Shown: positions 8,721-17,901, counted from the stretch's first letter. The stretch is DNA of 64,000 bases from Aeromicrobium piscarium (GCF_007421815.1 NZ_VLNT01000006.1:57108-121107); one strand, 5' to 3'. Translations and numbers: made by a program. Notes: generated by a model not told the origin, from the sequence alone.

Positions 8721-10485
8721 GTCGCGCGAGGGCGGGCTGAAGGTCATCCGCCGTGGCCTGTCCATGTCGCCCTCGATCACCGACGGTCTGGGACTGACGA
8801 TGGTGCTGGCTCTGATCAGCACCGCCGGGGGAGCGATCATCCCGCTCGTGGTCCGCCGGGCGATCGACGACGGCCTCGCCGGAGGCGGCGGCGTCGACAC
8901 CGACGCGATCATCAGGTCCGTGAGCATCGCCGCCGTGGTGATCGTCGCGATCATGGTCACCGGCTGGTGGTCGAAGGTGCGGATTTTCACCTCGACCGAG
9001 CGCGGCCTCGCCGAGCTGCGGATCTCGGCCTTCCGGCACGTGCACGATCTCTCCACGCTCACGCAGAACACTCAGCGCCGTGGCGCGCTGGTGTCCCGAG
9101 TGACCTCCGATGTCGACCAGATCTCCCAGTTCCTGCAGTTCGCCGGCATGATGATGATCACCAGCGTCGGTCAGATGCTGGTCGCCCTCGTCGTCATGGC
9201 GGCGCTGTCCTGGCAGCTGACCCTCGTCGTGATGGTCGCCTTCGTGCCGCTGGTGCTCGCTCTGCGCTTCTTCGCCTCGGCGATGTCGCGCGCCTACGAT
9301 CGCGTGCGTGCCAGCATCGCGGACATGCTCGCGGTTATCGCCGAGCCCGTCGTCGGCGCGGCCGTGGTGCGGTCCTACGGGGTCGAGGACCGCACCCAGG
9401 AGCGCATCGATGACGCGGTGCGGACCAACTACCGCAACAACGTCCGCGCTCAGACGATCACGGCGGGCACCTTCGGCTCGGCCATCATCGTCGGCGGCAT
9501 CGCCAATGCCGCGGTGCTCGGCGTCGGGCTGTGGCTGGGCATGCTCGACCAGCTGACGATGGGCACGGTGGTGGCGTTCATCTTCCTGGTCGGCCTGTTC
9601 ACCGGTCCCGCCCAGCAGGCCACGCAGGTCATCGCCGATGCGCAGAACGCGATCGCCTCGTGGCGTCGGGTGATCGAGCTGCTGGAGACCCCGGCCGATG
9701 TCGTCGATCCCGGATCGTCCGGCATCCGGCTCCCCGATGGCGAACTCGATGCCCGCTTCGAGCAGGTCGAGTTCGCCTACCCGGGTGGGCCTCCAGTGCT
9801 CCGTGACATCGAGGTCGCCATCCCCGCGCGGCAACGTGTCGCGGTGGTGGGGGAGACCGGATCGGGCAAGACCACGTTCGCCAAGCTGCTGACCAGGCTG
9901 ATGGACCCCACTCACGGACAGGTGCTGCTCAGCGGGGTCGACATCAGCAAGGTCGGGTTCGCCGACCTGCGCCGTCACGTGCTGATGGTGCCGCAGGAGG
10001 GGTTCCTGTTCGATGCCACGCTCGGTGAGAACCTGCGTTACGGCCGGTTCGAGGCCGGCGACGAGGAGTTGGAGCAGGCGATCGCGGCCCTCGGCCTGGC
10101 CGATTGGTACGCGGGCCTGCCGCGTGGCCTCGACACCCCGGTGGGACAGCGCGGCGAGTCGTTGTCGGCGGGCGAGCGGCAGCTGGTCGCGCTCGTGCGC
10201 TCGGCTCTCGCCGACCCCGACCTGCTGGTGCTCGACGAGGCGACCAGCGCGGTCGACCCGCAGACCGAGCTCCGCGCCACGCGCGCGCTGGACCGGTTGC
10301 TCGCCGGACGCACGAGTGTGACGATCGCCCACCGGCTCTCGACGGCCGAGAACGCCGACCGGGTGCTGGTCTTCGACGGGGGACGACTCGTCGAGGACGG
10401 AACGCATCGCGAGCTGGTGTCCGCCGGGGGCGTGTACGCGCGTCTGCACGCGAGCTGGGTCGCTCAGGCCTCCCTCGACAGGTGA
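8713..10485 (+). CDS. ABC exporter half, catalytic ATP site
   Basis: A 590-residue type I exporter half-transporter with six predicted transmembrane helices followed by a complete ATPase: Walker A GETGSGKTT, Q-loop VPQEGFLFDA, Walker B VLDEATSAVDP with catalytic E509, and H540 in TIAHRLST. Its signature is LSAGE (484-488) rather than LSGGQ. This is the arrangement expected for the partner of a degenerate subunit: its own Walker motifs with the canonical LSGGQ of the first protein make the working site. The start overlaps the preceding stop by 8 bp, so the two are made together. Confidence 0.92.
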   Translation: MSESREGGLKVIRRGLSMSPSITDGLGLTMVLALISTAGGAIIPLVVRRAIDDGLAGGGGVDTDAIIRSVSIAAVVIVAIMVTGWWSKVRIFTSTERGLAELRISAFRHVHDLSTLTQNTQRRGALVSRVTSDVDQISQFLQFAGMMMITSVGQMLVALVVMAALSWQLTLVVMVAFVPLVLALRFFASAMSRAYDRVRASIADMLAVIAEPVVGAAVVRSYGVEDRTQERIDDAVRTNYRNNVRAQTITAGTFGSAIIVGGIANAAVLGVGLWLGMLDQLTMGTVVAFIFLVGLFTGPAQQATQVIADAQNAIASWRRVIELLETPADVVDPGSSGIRLPDGELDARFEQVEFAYPGGPPVLRDIEVAIPARQRVAVVGETGSGKTTFAKLLTRLMDPTHGQVLLSGVDISKVGFADLRRHVLMVPQEGFLFDATLGENLRYGRFEAGDEELEQAIAALGLADWYAGLPRGLDTPVGQRGESLSAGERQLVALVRSALADPDLLVLDEATSAVDPQTELRATRALDRLLAGRTSVTIAHRLSTAENADRVLVFDGGRLVEDGTHRELVSAGGVYARLHASWVAQASLDR

Positions 10486-10512
10486 CCGCTCGGCATCCGT
10501 CCCCGTCCGCGG

Positions 10513-10630
10513 CAGGGCGGTGAGTGGTCAACCTCCGTCGCCGGGGATCCCTGGTGGTCCGCGAGCCGTGAGGTGACGCAGGATGTGCTTCCACGGTTGC
10601 TAGCGCGACCGCGGAAGCACCTCCTTCGTC
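10513..10630. repeat. Two intergenic palindrome units before hisI
   Basis: GGGCGGTGAGTGGTCAACC (10515-10533) is, with two flanking bases, an exact 21-base match to the reverse complement of 57497-57517. A second unit pairs 10575-10597 (GGATGTGCTTCCACGG core) with 10607-10630 (CCGCGGAAGCACCTCC core), and its variant recurs at 63263-63311. The rest of the 10486-10729 gap shows only the hisI ribosome-binding site. Confidence 0.75.
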
Positions 10631-10729
10631 GGCACCGGCACCGGCACCGCCCGGCCGTCCGGCCGTCCGCGCAACGGACCAGGGGCCGTCGTCGACCGAG
10701 GGCGGAGTGGGTCAGGAGGAGGGTGGACA

Positions 10730-11083
10730 ATGGATGCCGTGTCCTCGACCTCCCTCGACCCCCAGGTCTCCGCCCGGCTGAAGCGCGACGACAACGGCCT
10801 GGTGCCGGCCGTCGTCCAGGACGCCACCAGCCGTGCGGTGCTCATGCTCGGCTGGATGGACGACGAAGCCCTGCATCGAACGCTCACCACCGGGCGCTCC
10901 ACCTTCTGGAGCCGCAGCCGCAAGGAGTACTGGGTCAAAGGTGAGACCTCCGGCCACACACAGACGGTGCGCGAGGTCCGGCTGGACTGCGACGGCGACA
11001 CCCTGCTGATCGTCGTCGACCAGGTCGGACCCGCCTGTCACACCGGTGCCACGACCTGCTTCGACGCCGACCGGCTGCGATGA
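10730..11083 (+). CDS. hisI: phosphoribosyl-AMP cyclohydrolase
   Basis: Zn-dependent hydrolase that opens the adenine ring of PR-AMP, the third step of histidine synthesis. The 117 residues contain [36 protein letters not shown], the metal-binding DCDGDTLL and the zinc cysteines of [12 protein letters not shown]. There is no fused HisE domain. AGGAGGAG lies at 10714-10721. The stop overlaps the ATG of the tryptophan-associated membrane protein, so the gene leads an operon of small membrane proteins. Confidence 0.95.
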   Translation: MDAVSSTSLDPQVSARLKRDDNGLVPAVVQDATSRAVLMLGWMDDEALHRTLTTGRSTFWSRSRKEYWVKGETSGHTQTVREVRLDCDGDTLLIVVDQVGPACHTGATTCFDADRLR

Positions 11084-11652
11084 ACCCCCGCCGTCTCTAC
11101 GCACCCGTGGTCCTTGGCCTCGTCCTGGCCGGGGCCGGCGTCTTCGCCAGCCTCACGCGCACGTGGGGTGAGACGGTCGTGCGTGCCGAAGGGCTCCCCG
11201 AGGACCAGATCGCCGTGACCGGGTCGGAGGCGATGCCCGTCGTCTCGGCGCTCGGCATCGTCCTCCTGGCCTCCGGACTCGCGGTGCTCGCTGGTTCCCG
11301 CCGGGTGCGGCAGGTGCTCGGGGTGCTCGTTGCGCTCGTCGCGGCGGGATGTCTCGTCTGGGTGGTGGCCGGCTCGGGCGATGCCGTGAGCAGTGCGGTC
11401 TTGTCGGCGGTACGCGAATCGGCGTCGTTCACCGGCGACAACGCACCCGGTGATGTCGCGGTCTCGCCGTGGCGGTGGGCCACCGCGGCGGCACTGGCGC
11501 TCGCCTTTGCTTGCGGTGTGGTGACCGCGCGTTTCGCCGGGTCCTGGCCGACCATGTCATCGCGTTACGAGTCTCCCGCCGCTCGGGCTACCACGGAGGA
11601 CGAGACGGACATGTGGAAGGCATTCGACGATGGCAGGGACCCGACCGAGTAG
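11080..11652 (+). CDS. Trp-operon-associated membrane protein
   Basis: A 190-residue membrane protein with four hydrophobic segments (about 7-25, 47-65, 73-95, 130-150) and a polar C-terminus. It matches the actinobacterial family named for its place beside trp genes (TIGR02234). Its ATG overlaps the hisI stop (ATGA). In many relatives trpE lies between hisI and this gene; here it is absent. The role is unknown; a link to tryptophan synthesis or transport is only inferred from gene order. Confidence 0.8.
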   Translation: MNPRRLYAPVVLGLVLAGAGVFASLTRTWGETVVRAEGLPEDQIAVTGSEAMPVVSALGIVLLASGLAVLAGSRRVRQVLGVLVALVAAGCLVWVVAGSGDAVSSAVLSAVRESASFTGDNAPGDVAVSPWRWATAAALALAFACGVVTARFAGSWPTMSSRYESPAARATTEDETDMWKAFDDGRDPTE

Positions 11653-11693
11653 GCTGTGCCCGACGTCAGACCCCCATCTCGAGGAGCCAGCAC

Positions 11694-11894
11694 ATGTCGC
11701 ACGGATCGTCGCCCGCCGCCTGGACCGCCGTCATCACGAGCCTCGTCGGTTTCACCGTGGGCGCGGTGGCCCTGATCCCCGAGCCGAACTGGACGATCTT
11801 CACGATCGGCTGCGTGCTCGCCGTCGGTGCCGCCCCGCTGGGCAAGATCATGTCGATGGCCGGTCTCGGCATCGACCGCCAGAAGCAGCACTGA
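11694..11894 (+). CDS. small two-helix membrane protein (HGC-type, DUF6704-like)
   Basis: A 66-residue protein beginning MSHGSSPAAWTAVITSL, with two hydrophobic helices (about 11-28 and 33-50) and a basic tail. The HGxSPAAW opening is typical of a short protein found beside trp and hisI genes in actinobacteria. GAGGAG precedes the ATG. Its stop overlaps the next start (TGATG), so it is translated with the RDD protein. No function is known. Confidence 0.75.
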   Translation: MSHGSSPAAWTAVITSLVGFTVGAVALIPEPNWTIFTIGCVLAVGAAPLGKIMSMAGLGIDRQKQH

Positions 11895-12385
11895 TGTCCG
11901 GGGGCCCGTCCGCGGCGCCCCCGCTCGCGCTCGCCCCGCTGGCCACCCGGGTCGGAGCGTGGATCCTCGATCTCGCGGTGGCCGTGCTGGCCGGTGCGAT
12001 CGCCTGGTTGCCCGGTCTGTGGATCGTGGGAACGCGCGGCACCTGGGCCGAGCAGACGGACGGTACCGTCGCCCTGGAGTCCGCGCCCGCGATCGGGCTG
12101 CTGTTGCTGGGCGTCGGCGTGATCGTCCAGCTGCTCGTGTCGCTGTGGAACCAGGGCCTGCGACAAGGTCGCACCGGACGTTCGATCGCGAAGTCCAAGC
12201 TGGGGCTGGCCACGGTCGATCCGCGTAGCGGAGAGCCCATCGGGGCCGCACGCGGGGTCCTGCGGTGGCTGGCGGCGGGGATCCTCGGTTCCCTGTGCCT
12301 CCTCACCTATCTCTGGGCGATCATCGATCCTCGTCGCCGCACGTGGCACGACCTGATCGCCGGGTCCCTCGTCGTCCGCGGCTGA
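11894..12385 (+). CDS. RDD family membrane protein
   Basis: A 163-residue protein with the RDD layout. LATRVGAWILDLAVAVLAG carries the Arg/Asp of the first helix, then come a middle helix (about 65-82), a cytosolic GRTGRSIAKSKLGLATVD loop, a third helix and the ending DPRRRTWHDLIAGSLVVRG. RDD proteins are small membrane proteins, some linked to ion or pH homeostasis; the role here is unknown. The start overlaps the stop of the preceding small membrane gene. Confidence 0.85.
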   Translation: MSGGPSAAPPLALAPLATRVGAWILDLAVAVLAGAIAWLPGLWIVGTRGTWAEQTDGTVALESAPAIGLLLLGVGVIVQLLVSLWNQGLRQGRTGRSIAKSKLGLATVDPRSGEPIGAARGVLRWLAAGILGSLCLLTYLWAIIDPRRRTWHDLIAGSLVVRG

Positions 12386-12564
12386 CGCCCTTATCCCGAC
12401 CCCAGCACCCGCTGAGTGTGGGGGTCCCGCCCTTTCCCCCGCTCGCTGACGCTCGCGGGAGGTACCCCCCTCCGCTCCGCGGAGTGCTTGGGGGAGCGTT
12501 CGGACGGCGGGATCCACGAGCTCACCGTCCAAATGTCACACTCAGCGGGTACTGGGCCGGGTAC
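12386..12564. other. Intergenic gap with GC-rich hairpins
   Basis: No gene is seen. There is a palindrome CCCGCTCGCTGACGCTCGCGGG-like element near 12437-12460 and a CGCTCC...GGAGCG pair near 12473-12499. A TCGCTGACGC core also occurs before the membrane gene at 50268. They may end transcription of the hisI group. Confidence 0.4.
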
Positions 12565-12570
12565 TAGAGT
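12565..12570 (+). promoter_or_regulatory. -10 box of DUF2752 gene
   Basis: TAGAGT ends 7 bases before ATG 12578, which predicts a leaderless mRNA. Confidence 0.45.
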
Positions 12571-12577
12571 GAACGGC

Positions 12578-13003
12578 ATGGCCACCGTGACGACGACGCA
12601 GCGCAGCCGGTGGCAGTTGGTGCGCGGTCCACTCCTCACCGGCGCCGTCGGGGCGGCCGCCATCGCCGTGCTCCACCTGCGCGATCCCCATCAGCAGGGC
12701 TCCTACGGCACCTGCCCCTTCCTCTTCTTGACCGGGATCCCGTGTCCGGGGTGCGGTGGCCTGCGAGCGATCAACCTCGCCACGGATGGTGAGTGGACCG
12801 CCGCGGTGTCGAGCAATGTCTTCGCGCTGGGGCTGGTGGCCGCGGCGATCCTCGCGTGGGGTGTATGGCTCGTGCGACGGGCCCGCGGGCGCGATGTCGC
12901 GCTGCTGCCCTCGACGGCCACCTGGGCCTGGGTCGTGTTGGGGATCGCCGTGGCGTTCTGGATCTTCCGGCTCACCCCGGCGGGAGCCTGGTTCGCGCCC
13001 TGA
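12578..13003 (+). CDS. DUF2752 membrane protein
   Basis: A 141-residue protein with three hydrophobic segments (about 18-35, 76-98, 112-135). The segment GTCPFLFLTGIPCPGCGGLRAI, with its three closely spaced cysteines, is the DUF2752 signature. The family is a small membrane protein of unknown function, often beside DUF4190 or CD225-type proteins, and such a gene lies convergent next door. An in-frame GTG lies 9 bases upstream; ATG is preferred because of its spacing from TAGAGT. Confidence 0.85.
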   Translation: MATVTTTQRSRWQLVRGPLLTGAVGAAAIAVLHLRDPHQQGSYGTCPFLFLTGIPCPGCGGLRAINLATDGEWTAAVSSNVFALGLVAAAILAWGVWLVRRARGRDVALLPSTATWAWVVLGIAVAFWIFRLTPAGAWFAP

Positions 13004-13010
13004 ACATGGC

Positions 13011-13047
13011 GAGGCCGGGAGGACCGCCGTTCGGTCCTCCCGGCCTC
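13011..13047. terminator. Bidirectional hairpin between convergent genes
   Basis: A perfect 16-bp stem, 13011-13026 with 13032-13047, around a 5-base loop (core GGCCGGGAGGACCG). It sits between convergent DUF2752 and DUF4190 genes. There is no U-tract, which is common for actinobacterial hairpin terminators. Confidence 0.8.
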
Positions 13048-13059
13048 GTGCGGTTGTCG

Positions 13060-13479
13060 TCAGTAGGTAGTGCTGGAGTTGAAGTCGAACGTGAGCACGC
13101 CGGTCGCGTAGAGCACCAGCGAGATCGCCGAGAGCACGATGCTGATGAGGCCGAGCCACCAGCCGGCGGTCGCCATGCCGCTACCGCCCTGGCCGGTCTG
13201 AGCGATCTCCTTGCGCGCCATCTGGGCGAGGATGAACGCGGGGATGCCCGCGAAGAGGCCGCAGCAGACGATCGAGACGATGCCCAGGATCATCGACCAC
13301 AATGCCTTGGTGTTGTTGCCCTGGGGCGCTGCGTAGCCACCGGGAGCGTTGTAGCCTCCTCCCGGCGGTGGCGGTGGGTACCCGCCGGACGTGCCTTCGG
13401 TGGAACCGTAGGACGGCAGATCGGACGAGGGCTCGTTGGGGTTCTGGTCGCCGCCCGGCGGCGGGTACTGAGTGCTCAT
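13060..13479 (-). CDS. DUF4190 membrane protein with Pro/Gly-rich head
   Basis: A 139-residue protein. The first 55 residues are rich in Pro, Gly and Tyr (YPPPGG, GYPPPPPGGGYNAPGGY) and probably disordered. Two hydrophobic helices follow (about 60-85 and 104-128), framing ILAQMARKEIAQTGQGGSGMATAGWWLG, which is typical of DUF4190. A TAGGCT box lies 6 bases before the ATG. It shares a convergent hairpin with the DUF2752 gene. The family is common in actinobacteria and has no known biochemical role. Confidence 0.85.
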   Translation of the reverse strand: MSTQYPPPGGDQNPNEPSSDLPSYGSTEGTSGGYPPPPPGGGYNAPGGYAAPQGNNTKALWSMILGIVSIVCCGLFAGIPAFILAQMARKEIAQTGQGGSGMATAGWWLGLISIVLSAISLVLYATGVLTFDFNSSTTY

Positions 13480-13485
13480 AGGACG

Positions 13486-13491
13486 AGCCTA
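13486..13491 (-). promoter_or_regulatory. -10 box of DUF4190 gene
   Basis: TAGGCT on the minus strand ends 6 bases before ATG 13479, predicting a leaderless mRNA. Confidence 0.5.
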
Positions 13492-13622
13492 GGGCGAAAG
13501 CGCCCCGCTGTCTGGTGTCGGGTGATCGCGCGTGGCGACGGGGCGCGCTGACCGGGCCGATCGCGCGGGTTTACCCTGGTGAGGACCGCCCCGGTGTCAC
13601 CACGCGAAAGGAGGGGATGGAC

Positions 13623-14438
13623 GTGACCGTACTGGACGACATCCTCGCCGGAGTCGCCATCGACCTGGAGGCCCGCCAGGCACAGGTCTCCATCGAGGAA
13701 CTCAAGGAGCGTGCCGGACGCCAGAACCCGGCCCTCGACCCGATGCCCGCCTACCGCGCCGACGGAGTCTCGGTCATCGCCGAGGTCAAGCGAGCGAGCC
13801 CGAGCAAGGGCGATCTCGCCCCGATCGCCGATCCCGCCGCGCTCGCCGCGGACTATGCGCGCGGCGGTGCCCACACGATCAGCGTGCTCACCGAGGAGCG
13901 CCGGTTCAACGGCTCGATCGCCGACCTGAAGGCGGTCCGCGCGGCGGTGGACGTCCCCGTCCTGCGCAAGGACTTCATCACCACGTCCTATCAGCTGTGG
14001 GAGGCGCGCGCCGCCGGTGCCGATATGGCCCTGTTGATCGTGGCCGCACTCGAGCAGCCGGCACTGGAGAGCTTGATCGAGCGGGCGCGCTCGATCGGTC
14101 TCACCCCACTGGTGGAGGTGCACGACGAGGACGAGGTCAAACGAGCCGTCGCGGCCGATGCCGATCTGATCGGCGTCAACGCCCGCGATCTCAAGACCCT
14201 GGAGGTCGACCGCGGCACGTTCGAGCGGGTCGCTCCCAAGATCCCGGACTCCATCGTCAAGGTCGCCGAGTCCGGCGTCCGAGGCCCGCACGATGTCATC
14301 GAGTACGCGCGCTTCGGTGCCGATGTCGTGCTGGTGGGCGAGACGCTCGTGCGCGGAGAGAATCCGCGCCAGTCGGTCGCGGATCTCGTGGCCGCCGGCC
14401 AGCATCCGGCGCTGCAGCACCGATGGCACGTGTCCTGA
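13623..14438 (+). CDS. trpC: indole-3-glycerol phosphate synthase
   Basis: Closes the indole ring, turning CdRP into indole-3-glycerol phosphate. The 271-residue barrel is monofunctional, without TrpF. It shows [15 protein letters not shown] with the catalytic Lys and the phosphate-binding Ser, [45 protein letters not shown] and [14 protein letters not shown] 13617 and GTG 13623 are both in frame. AAAGGAGG at 13607-13614 leaves no room for the ATG but is well spaced for the GTG, so the GTG is preferred. It heads trpC-trpB-trpA-lgt. Confidence 0.94.
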   Translation: MTVLDDILAGVAIDLEARQAQVSIEELKERAGRQNPALDPMPAYRADGVSVIAEVKRASPSKGDLAPIADPAALAADYARGGAHTISVLTEERRFNGSIADLKAVRAAVDVPVLRKDFITTSYQLWEARAAGADMALLIVAALEQPALESLIERARSIGLTPLVEVHDEDEVKRAVAADADLIGVNARDLKTLEVDRGTFERVAPKIPDSIVKVAESGVRGPHDVIEYARFGADVVLVGETLVRGENPRQSVADLVAAGQHPALQHRWHVS

Positions 14439-14478
14439 GCTCTCCCGTCCCGCTCCACGTCGCACCGAAGGCACGCCC

Positions 14479-15714
14479 ATGACCGTCTCGCCCCCTGCCC
14501 AACCCGACGCCCGAGGCCATTTCGGCCGTTTCGGCGGCCGCTTCATGCCCGAGGCGCTCATCGCCCCGCTCGACGAGATCACCGAGGCGTGGGAGGACGC
14601 GAAGGCCGACCCCACGTTCACGGCCGAGCTGGCGCGGATGCTGCGCGAGTACGCCAACGTTCCCAGCCCGCTGTACGAGGCACATCGATTCTCCGAGGCG
14701 GTCGGGGCGCGCATCCTGCTCAAGCGCGAGGACCTCAATCACACCGGCGCGCACAAGATCCGCAATGTCATCGGCCAGGCGCTGCTGGCCAAACGACTCG
14801 GCAAACCGCGGGCGATCGCCGAGACCGGCGCCGGCCAGCACGGGGTGGCCTCGGCGACCGCCTGCGCCTACCTCGACCTCGACTGCACCGTCTACATGGG
14901 CGAGGTCGACACCGAGCGCCAGGCGCTCAACGTCGCCCGCATGAGGATGCTGGGTGCCGAGGTGGTGCCGGTCACCACCGGCAGCCGCACCCTGAAGGAT
15001 GCGATCAACGAGGCGCTGCGCGACTGGGTCAGCACGGTCGACACGACCCACTACCTCTTCGGCACTGCTGCCGGCCCGCATCCCTTCCCCGCGATGGTGC
15101 GTGATCTGACCCGCGGCATCGGCGACGAGGCCCGGGCACAGTCGCTGGAGCTGCTGGGTCGGTTGCCGGACGTCGCCGTCGCCTGCGTGGGCGGCGGATC
15201 CAATGCGATCGGCCTGTTCACCGGCTTCGTGGCCGATGAGCAGGTCCGCCTCGTCGGCATCGAGGCCGGGGGCGACGGCATCGAGACCGGACGTCACGCC
15301 GCCACCATCACCGGCGGCGATATCGGCGTGCTGCACGGGGCGCGCTCGTACCTGCTCCAGGACGAGGACGGCCAGACCCTCGACTCGCACTCCATCTCGG
15401 CCGGGCTGGACTACCCGGGCGTGGGCCCAGAACACGCGCATCTCGCCGCCACCGGGCGTGCCGAGTACCGACCGGCGACGGACGCGCAGGCGATGTCCGC
15501 ATTCGAGCTGCTGTGCCGCACGGAGGGGATCATCCCGGCGATCGAGTCCGCCCATGCGCTCGCGGGGGCGATCGAGCTGGCCGAGGAGATGGGTTCTGAT
15601 GCCACGATCCTGGTCAACCTCTCCGGCCGCGGCGACAAGGATGTCCACACCGCGGCGCAGTATTTCGGCCTCATCGAGGAGCCGGTCGTGCTCGACGAAG
15701 GGACCGAGGAGTGA
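14479..15714 (+). CDS. trpB: tryptophan synthase, beta chain
   Basis: PLP enzyme that joins indole and serine to give tryptophan. The 411-residue protein starts [20 protein letters not shown] and shows [11 protein letters not shown], the PLP lysine K93 in [34 protein letters not shown] and [12 protein letters not shown]. The length is normal for the TrpB1 type that pairs with TrpA. The frame is open upstream within trpC; ATG 14479 gives the family start. Its stop overlaps the trpA GTG. Confidence 0.97.
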   Translation: MTVSPPAQPDARGHFGRFGGRFMPEALIAPLDEITEAWEDAKADPTFTAELARMLREYANVPSPLYEAHRFSEAVGARILLKREDLNHTGAHKIRNVIGQALLAKRLGKPRAIAETGAGQHGVASATACAYLDLDCTVYMGEVDTERQALNVARMRMLGAEVVPVTTGSRTLKDAINEALRDWVSTVDTTHYLFGTAAGPHPFPAMVRDLTRGIGDEARAQSLELLGRLPDVAVACVGGGSNAIGLFTGFVADEQVRLVGIEAGGDGIETGRHAATITGGDIGVLHGARSYLLQDEDGQTLDSHSISAGLDYPGVGPEHAHLAATGRAEYRPATDAQAMSAFELLCRTEGIIPAIESAHALAGAIELAEEMGSDATILVNLSGRGDKDVHTAAQYFGLIEEPVVLDEGTEE

Positions 15715-16505
15715 GCTCGATCGACGCGCTGTTCGAGCGCACCCGCTCGGAGAACCGCGCGGCGCTCGTCGGCTACCTGCCCGCGGGGTTCCCCTCCAAA
15801 GACCTGTCGATCCGGGCGATCGAGACGATGGTCGACGCGGGTGTCGACCTGGTCGAGGTCGGGCTGCCCTATAGCGATCCGGTCATGGACGGCCCCACGA
15901 TCCAGGCGGCAGCCGATGTCGCGCTCGCCGGGGGCACGCGCATCCGCGACGTGTTCGATGTCGTGAAGGCGAGTGCCGCCACCGGCGCGCCGACCGTGGT
16001 GATGACCTACTGGAACCCGGTCGAACGCTACGGCGTGGAACGCTTCGCCGCCGACCTCGCGGCGGCCGGGGGAGCGGGACTCATCACCCCCGACATGACT
16101 CCTGACGAGGCCGAGGAATGGATCACCGCCTCCACGGCGCATGAGCTGTCCCGGGTGTTCCTGGTCGCTCCGTCCTCGACCGACGAGCGGCTGGCCATGA
16201 CGGCCGAGGCCGCGAGCGGGTTCGTGTACGCCACCGCGGTGATGGGCGTCACCGGGCAGCGCGAGCAGACCAGCAACCTGGCCCCGGAGTTGGTCGCCCG
16301 CCTGCGCGAGGTCACCGACAAGCCGGTCGGCGTCGGCCTGGGCGTCAGCAACGGCGCGCAGGCCCACGAGGTCGCGGCCTTCTCCGATGCGGTCATCGTG
16401 GGCTCGGCACTGGTGCGCTGTCTGCTCGACCACGACGAACCCGATGATGCCCTCGCCGCGCTGCGCGCGCTGGTGGCCGATCTGCGCGCGGGGGTGGAGC
16501 GATGA
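15711..16505 (+). CDS. trpA: tryptophan synthase, alpha chain
   Basis: Splits indole-3-glycerol phosphate into indole and glyceraldehyde 3-phosphate and passes indole to TrpB. The 264-residue barrel has both catalytic acids at the standard positions, E49 and D60, in [15 protein letters not shown]. It also has [34 protein letters not shown] and [16 protein letters not shown] 15711 overlaps the trpB stop and the end overlaps the lgt ATG, so the operon is translationally linked throughout. Confidence 0.97.
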   Translation: MSSIDALFERTRSENRAALVGYLPAGFPSKDLSIRAIETMVDAGVDLVEVGLPYSDPVMDGPTIQAAADVALAGGTRIRDVFDVVKASAATGAPTVVMTYWNPVERYGVERFAADLAAAGGAGLITPDMTPDEAEEWITASTAHELSRVFLVAPSSTDERLAMTAEAASGFVYATAVMGVTGQREQTSNLAPELVARLREVTDKPVGVGLGVSNGAQAHEVAAFSDAVIVGSALVRCLLDHDEPDDALAALRALVADLRAGVER

Positions 16506-17371
16506 TCATCGCCTCGATCCCGAGCCCCGCGGAGAACGTCTGGCACCTGGGCCCTCTGCCGATCCGGGCGTACGCCCTGGCGATCATCCTCGGCGCGGTC
16601 CTCGCGATCTGGATCGGTGAGCGGCGCTATCGGGCCAAGGGCGGCAAGCCCGGGACCATCGGCGATATCGCCATCTGGGCGGTGCCCTTCGGCATCATCG
16701 GCGGCCGGCTCTATCACGTGCTGACCGACCCACAGCTGTACTTCGGCGAGGGGCGCGATCCGCTCGACGCCTTCAAGATCTGGAACGGCGGGCTCGGCAT
16801 CTGGGGTGCCATCGCCCTCGGCGCCCTGGGCGCCTGGATCGCCTGCCGTCGCTACAAGGTGGCGTTCTGGCCGGTGGCCGATGCGCTGGCGCCGGGCCTG
16901 CTGGTCGCCCAGGGAGTCGGGCGTCTCGGCAACTACGCCAATCAGGAGCTCTTCGGTCGCCCGACCGATCTGCCCTGGGGTCTGGAGATCGCGCCACAGT
17001 TCCGTCCCGAGGGGTATCTGGAGTTCGCGACCTTCCATCCGACCTTCCTCTACGAGCTGATCTGGAATCTGCTGGCCGCCGCTTTGATCGTGTGGCTCGA
17101 TCGTCGTTATCGACTGACCCACGGACGTGCCTTCGCGCTCTACGTGATGCTGTACACGATGGGTCGCCTCGTCACCGAGGCTCTGCGGATCGACACCGTC
17201 AACCACATCGGCCCCTTCCGGTTGAACATCTGGACGACGATCCTGGTCTTCGCCGGCGGCCTGGTCCTGTTCCTGTGGGCCCGTCGGCGTGCCCAGGACT
17301 CGCCCGAGGCGCTCAGCACCGCTCCGTCCACTGCCGACGAGGTGGCCGACGACTCCTCGTCCGACCGGTGA
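16502..17371 (+). CDS. lgt: prolipoprotein diacylglyceryl transferase
   Basis: Integral membrane enzyme that moves diacylglycerol from phosphatidylglycerol to the lipobox cysteine, the first step of lipoprotein maturation. The 289 residues include about seven hydrophobic segments, the signature GRLGNYANQELFGRPTDLPW (about 140-159), HPTFLYELIWN and GRLVTEALRID. Placement directly after trpA is common in actinobacteria. ATG overlaps the trpA stop. Two lipoprotein substrates are encoded in the window (5495-6112 and 59337-60356). Confidence 0.95.
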   Translation: MIIASIPSPAENVWHLGPLPIRAYALAIILGAVLAIWIGERRYRAKGGKPGTIGDIAIWAVPFGIIGGRLYHVLTDPQLYFGEGRDPLDAFKIWNGGLGIWGAIALGALGAWIACRRYKVAFWPVADALAPGLLVAQGVGRLGNYANQELFGRPTDLPWGLEIAPQFRPEGYLEFATFHPTFLYELIWNLLAAALIVWLDRRYRLTHGRAFALYVMLYTMGRLVTEALRIDTVNHIGPFRLNIWTTILVFAGGLVLFLWARRRAQDSPEALSTAPSTADEVADDSSSDR

Positions 17372-17862
17372 ATCCGGAAGCCCCGGAGGTCTTCGACGCG
17401 CCCCTCGAGGTGCAGCTGGCGGCCTTCGTCGATCAGCATCGGCAGATGCTCGCGGGATTGCTGGACGGAGTCGATGAGGGCGAGGCGCGCACCGCGCTGG
17501 TGCCCTCCAAGACGACCCTGCTCGGCCTCGTCAAGCATGCGATCTTCGTCGAGCGGGTCTGGTTCGAGGAGGCGATCACGGGCCGCTCCCGATCCGAGCT
17601 GGGGCTTCAGGCAGAACCCGATGAATCCTTCGACCTGTGCCCCGAGGACACGATCGTCTCGGTGGCGGAGGCGTACCGCGCGACCGTCGCGAGGTCACGC
17701 TCGGCCGTCGAGGGCCTGACGATGGACGATGTGCTCACCGGCAACCGGCGTGGGCCCTTGCCGTTGCGCTGGGTCTACCTGCATGTGTTGCGCGAGCTGG
17801 CCCAGCACTGCGGCCACGGCGACATCCTCAAGGAGCAGCTCATCGCTCGCCGTGTCCACTGA
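17368..17862 (+). CDS. DinB/DUF664-family protein
   Basis: A 164-residue four-helix-bundle protein. The candidate metal-binding residues are H in GLVKHAIFVERVWF (about 52), and the paired histidines in RWVYLHVLRELAQHCGHGD (about 137-153). The DinB superfamily contains thiol-dependent transferases and hydrolases, including mycothiol-dependent enzymes in actinobacteria, so a mycothiol role is possible but unproven. GTG 17368 overlaps the lgt stop (GTGA). A convergent gene begins 39 bp beyond its end. Confidence 0.75.
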   Translation: MNPEAPEVFDAPLEVQLAAFVDQHRQMLAGLLDGVDEGEARTALVPSKTTLLGLVKHAIFVERVWFEEAITGRSRSELGLQAEPDESFDLCPEDTIVSVAEAYRATVARSRSAVEGLTMDDVLTGNRRGPLPLRWVYLHVLRELAQHCGHGDILKEQLIARRVH

Positions 17863-17901
17863 GGTCAGCGATCCCCAGGCCGACTCCTCCGTTCGTCGTC
17901 G

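Noticed and set aside
8593-10449. 618-codon minus-strand frame over the second ABC gene
   Set aside because: It is His/Asp/Arg-rich shadow sequence opposite a gene with all ABC motifs.
10464-10730. Possible small gene on the minus strand before hisI
   Set aside because: It covers the palindromic repeats and ends inside the hisI ribosome-binding site; the codon pattern is not gene-like.
13480-13622. Trp attenuator or leader peptide before trpC
   Set aside because: No short ORF with adjacent Trp codons and no alternative strong hairpins were seen.
13617-13622. ATG start for trpC
   Set aside because: AAAGGAGG ends 2 bases before it; the GTG six bases later has normal spacing.
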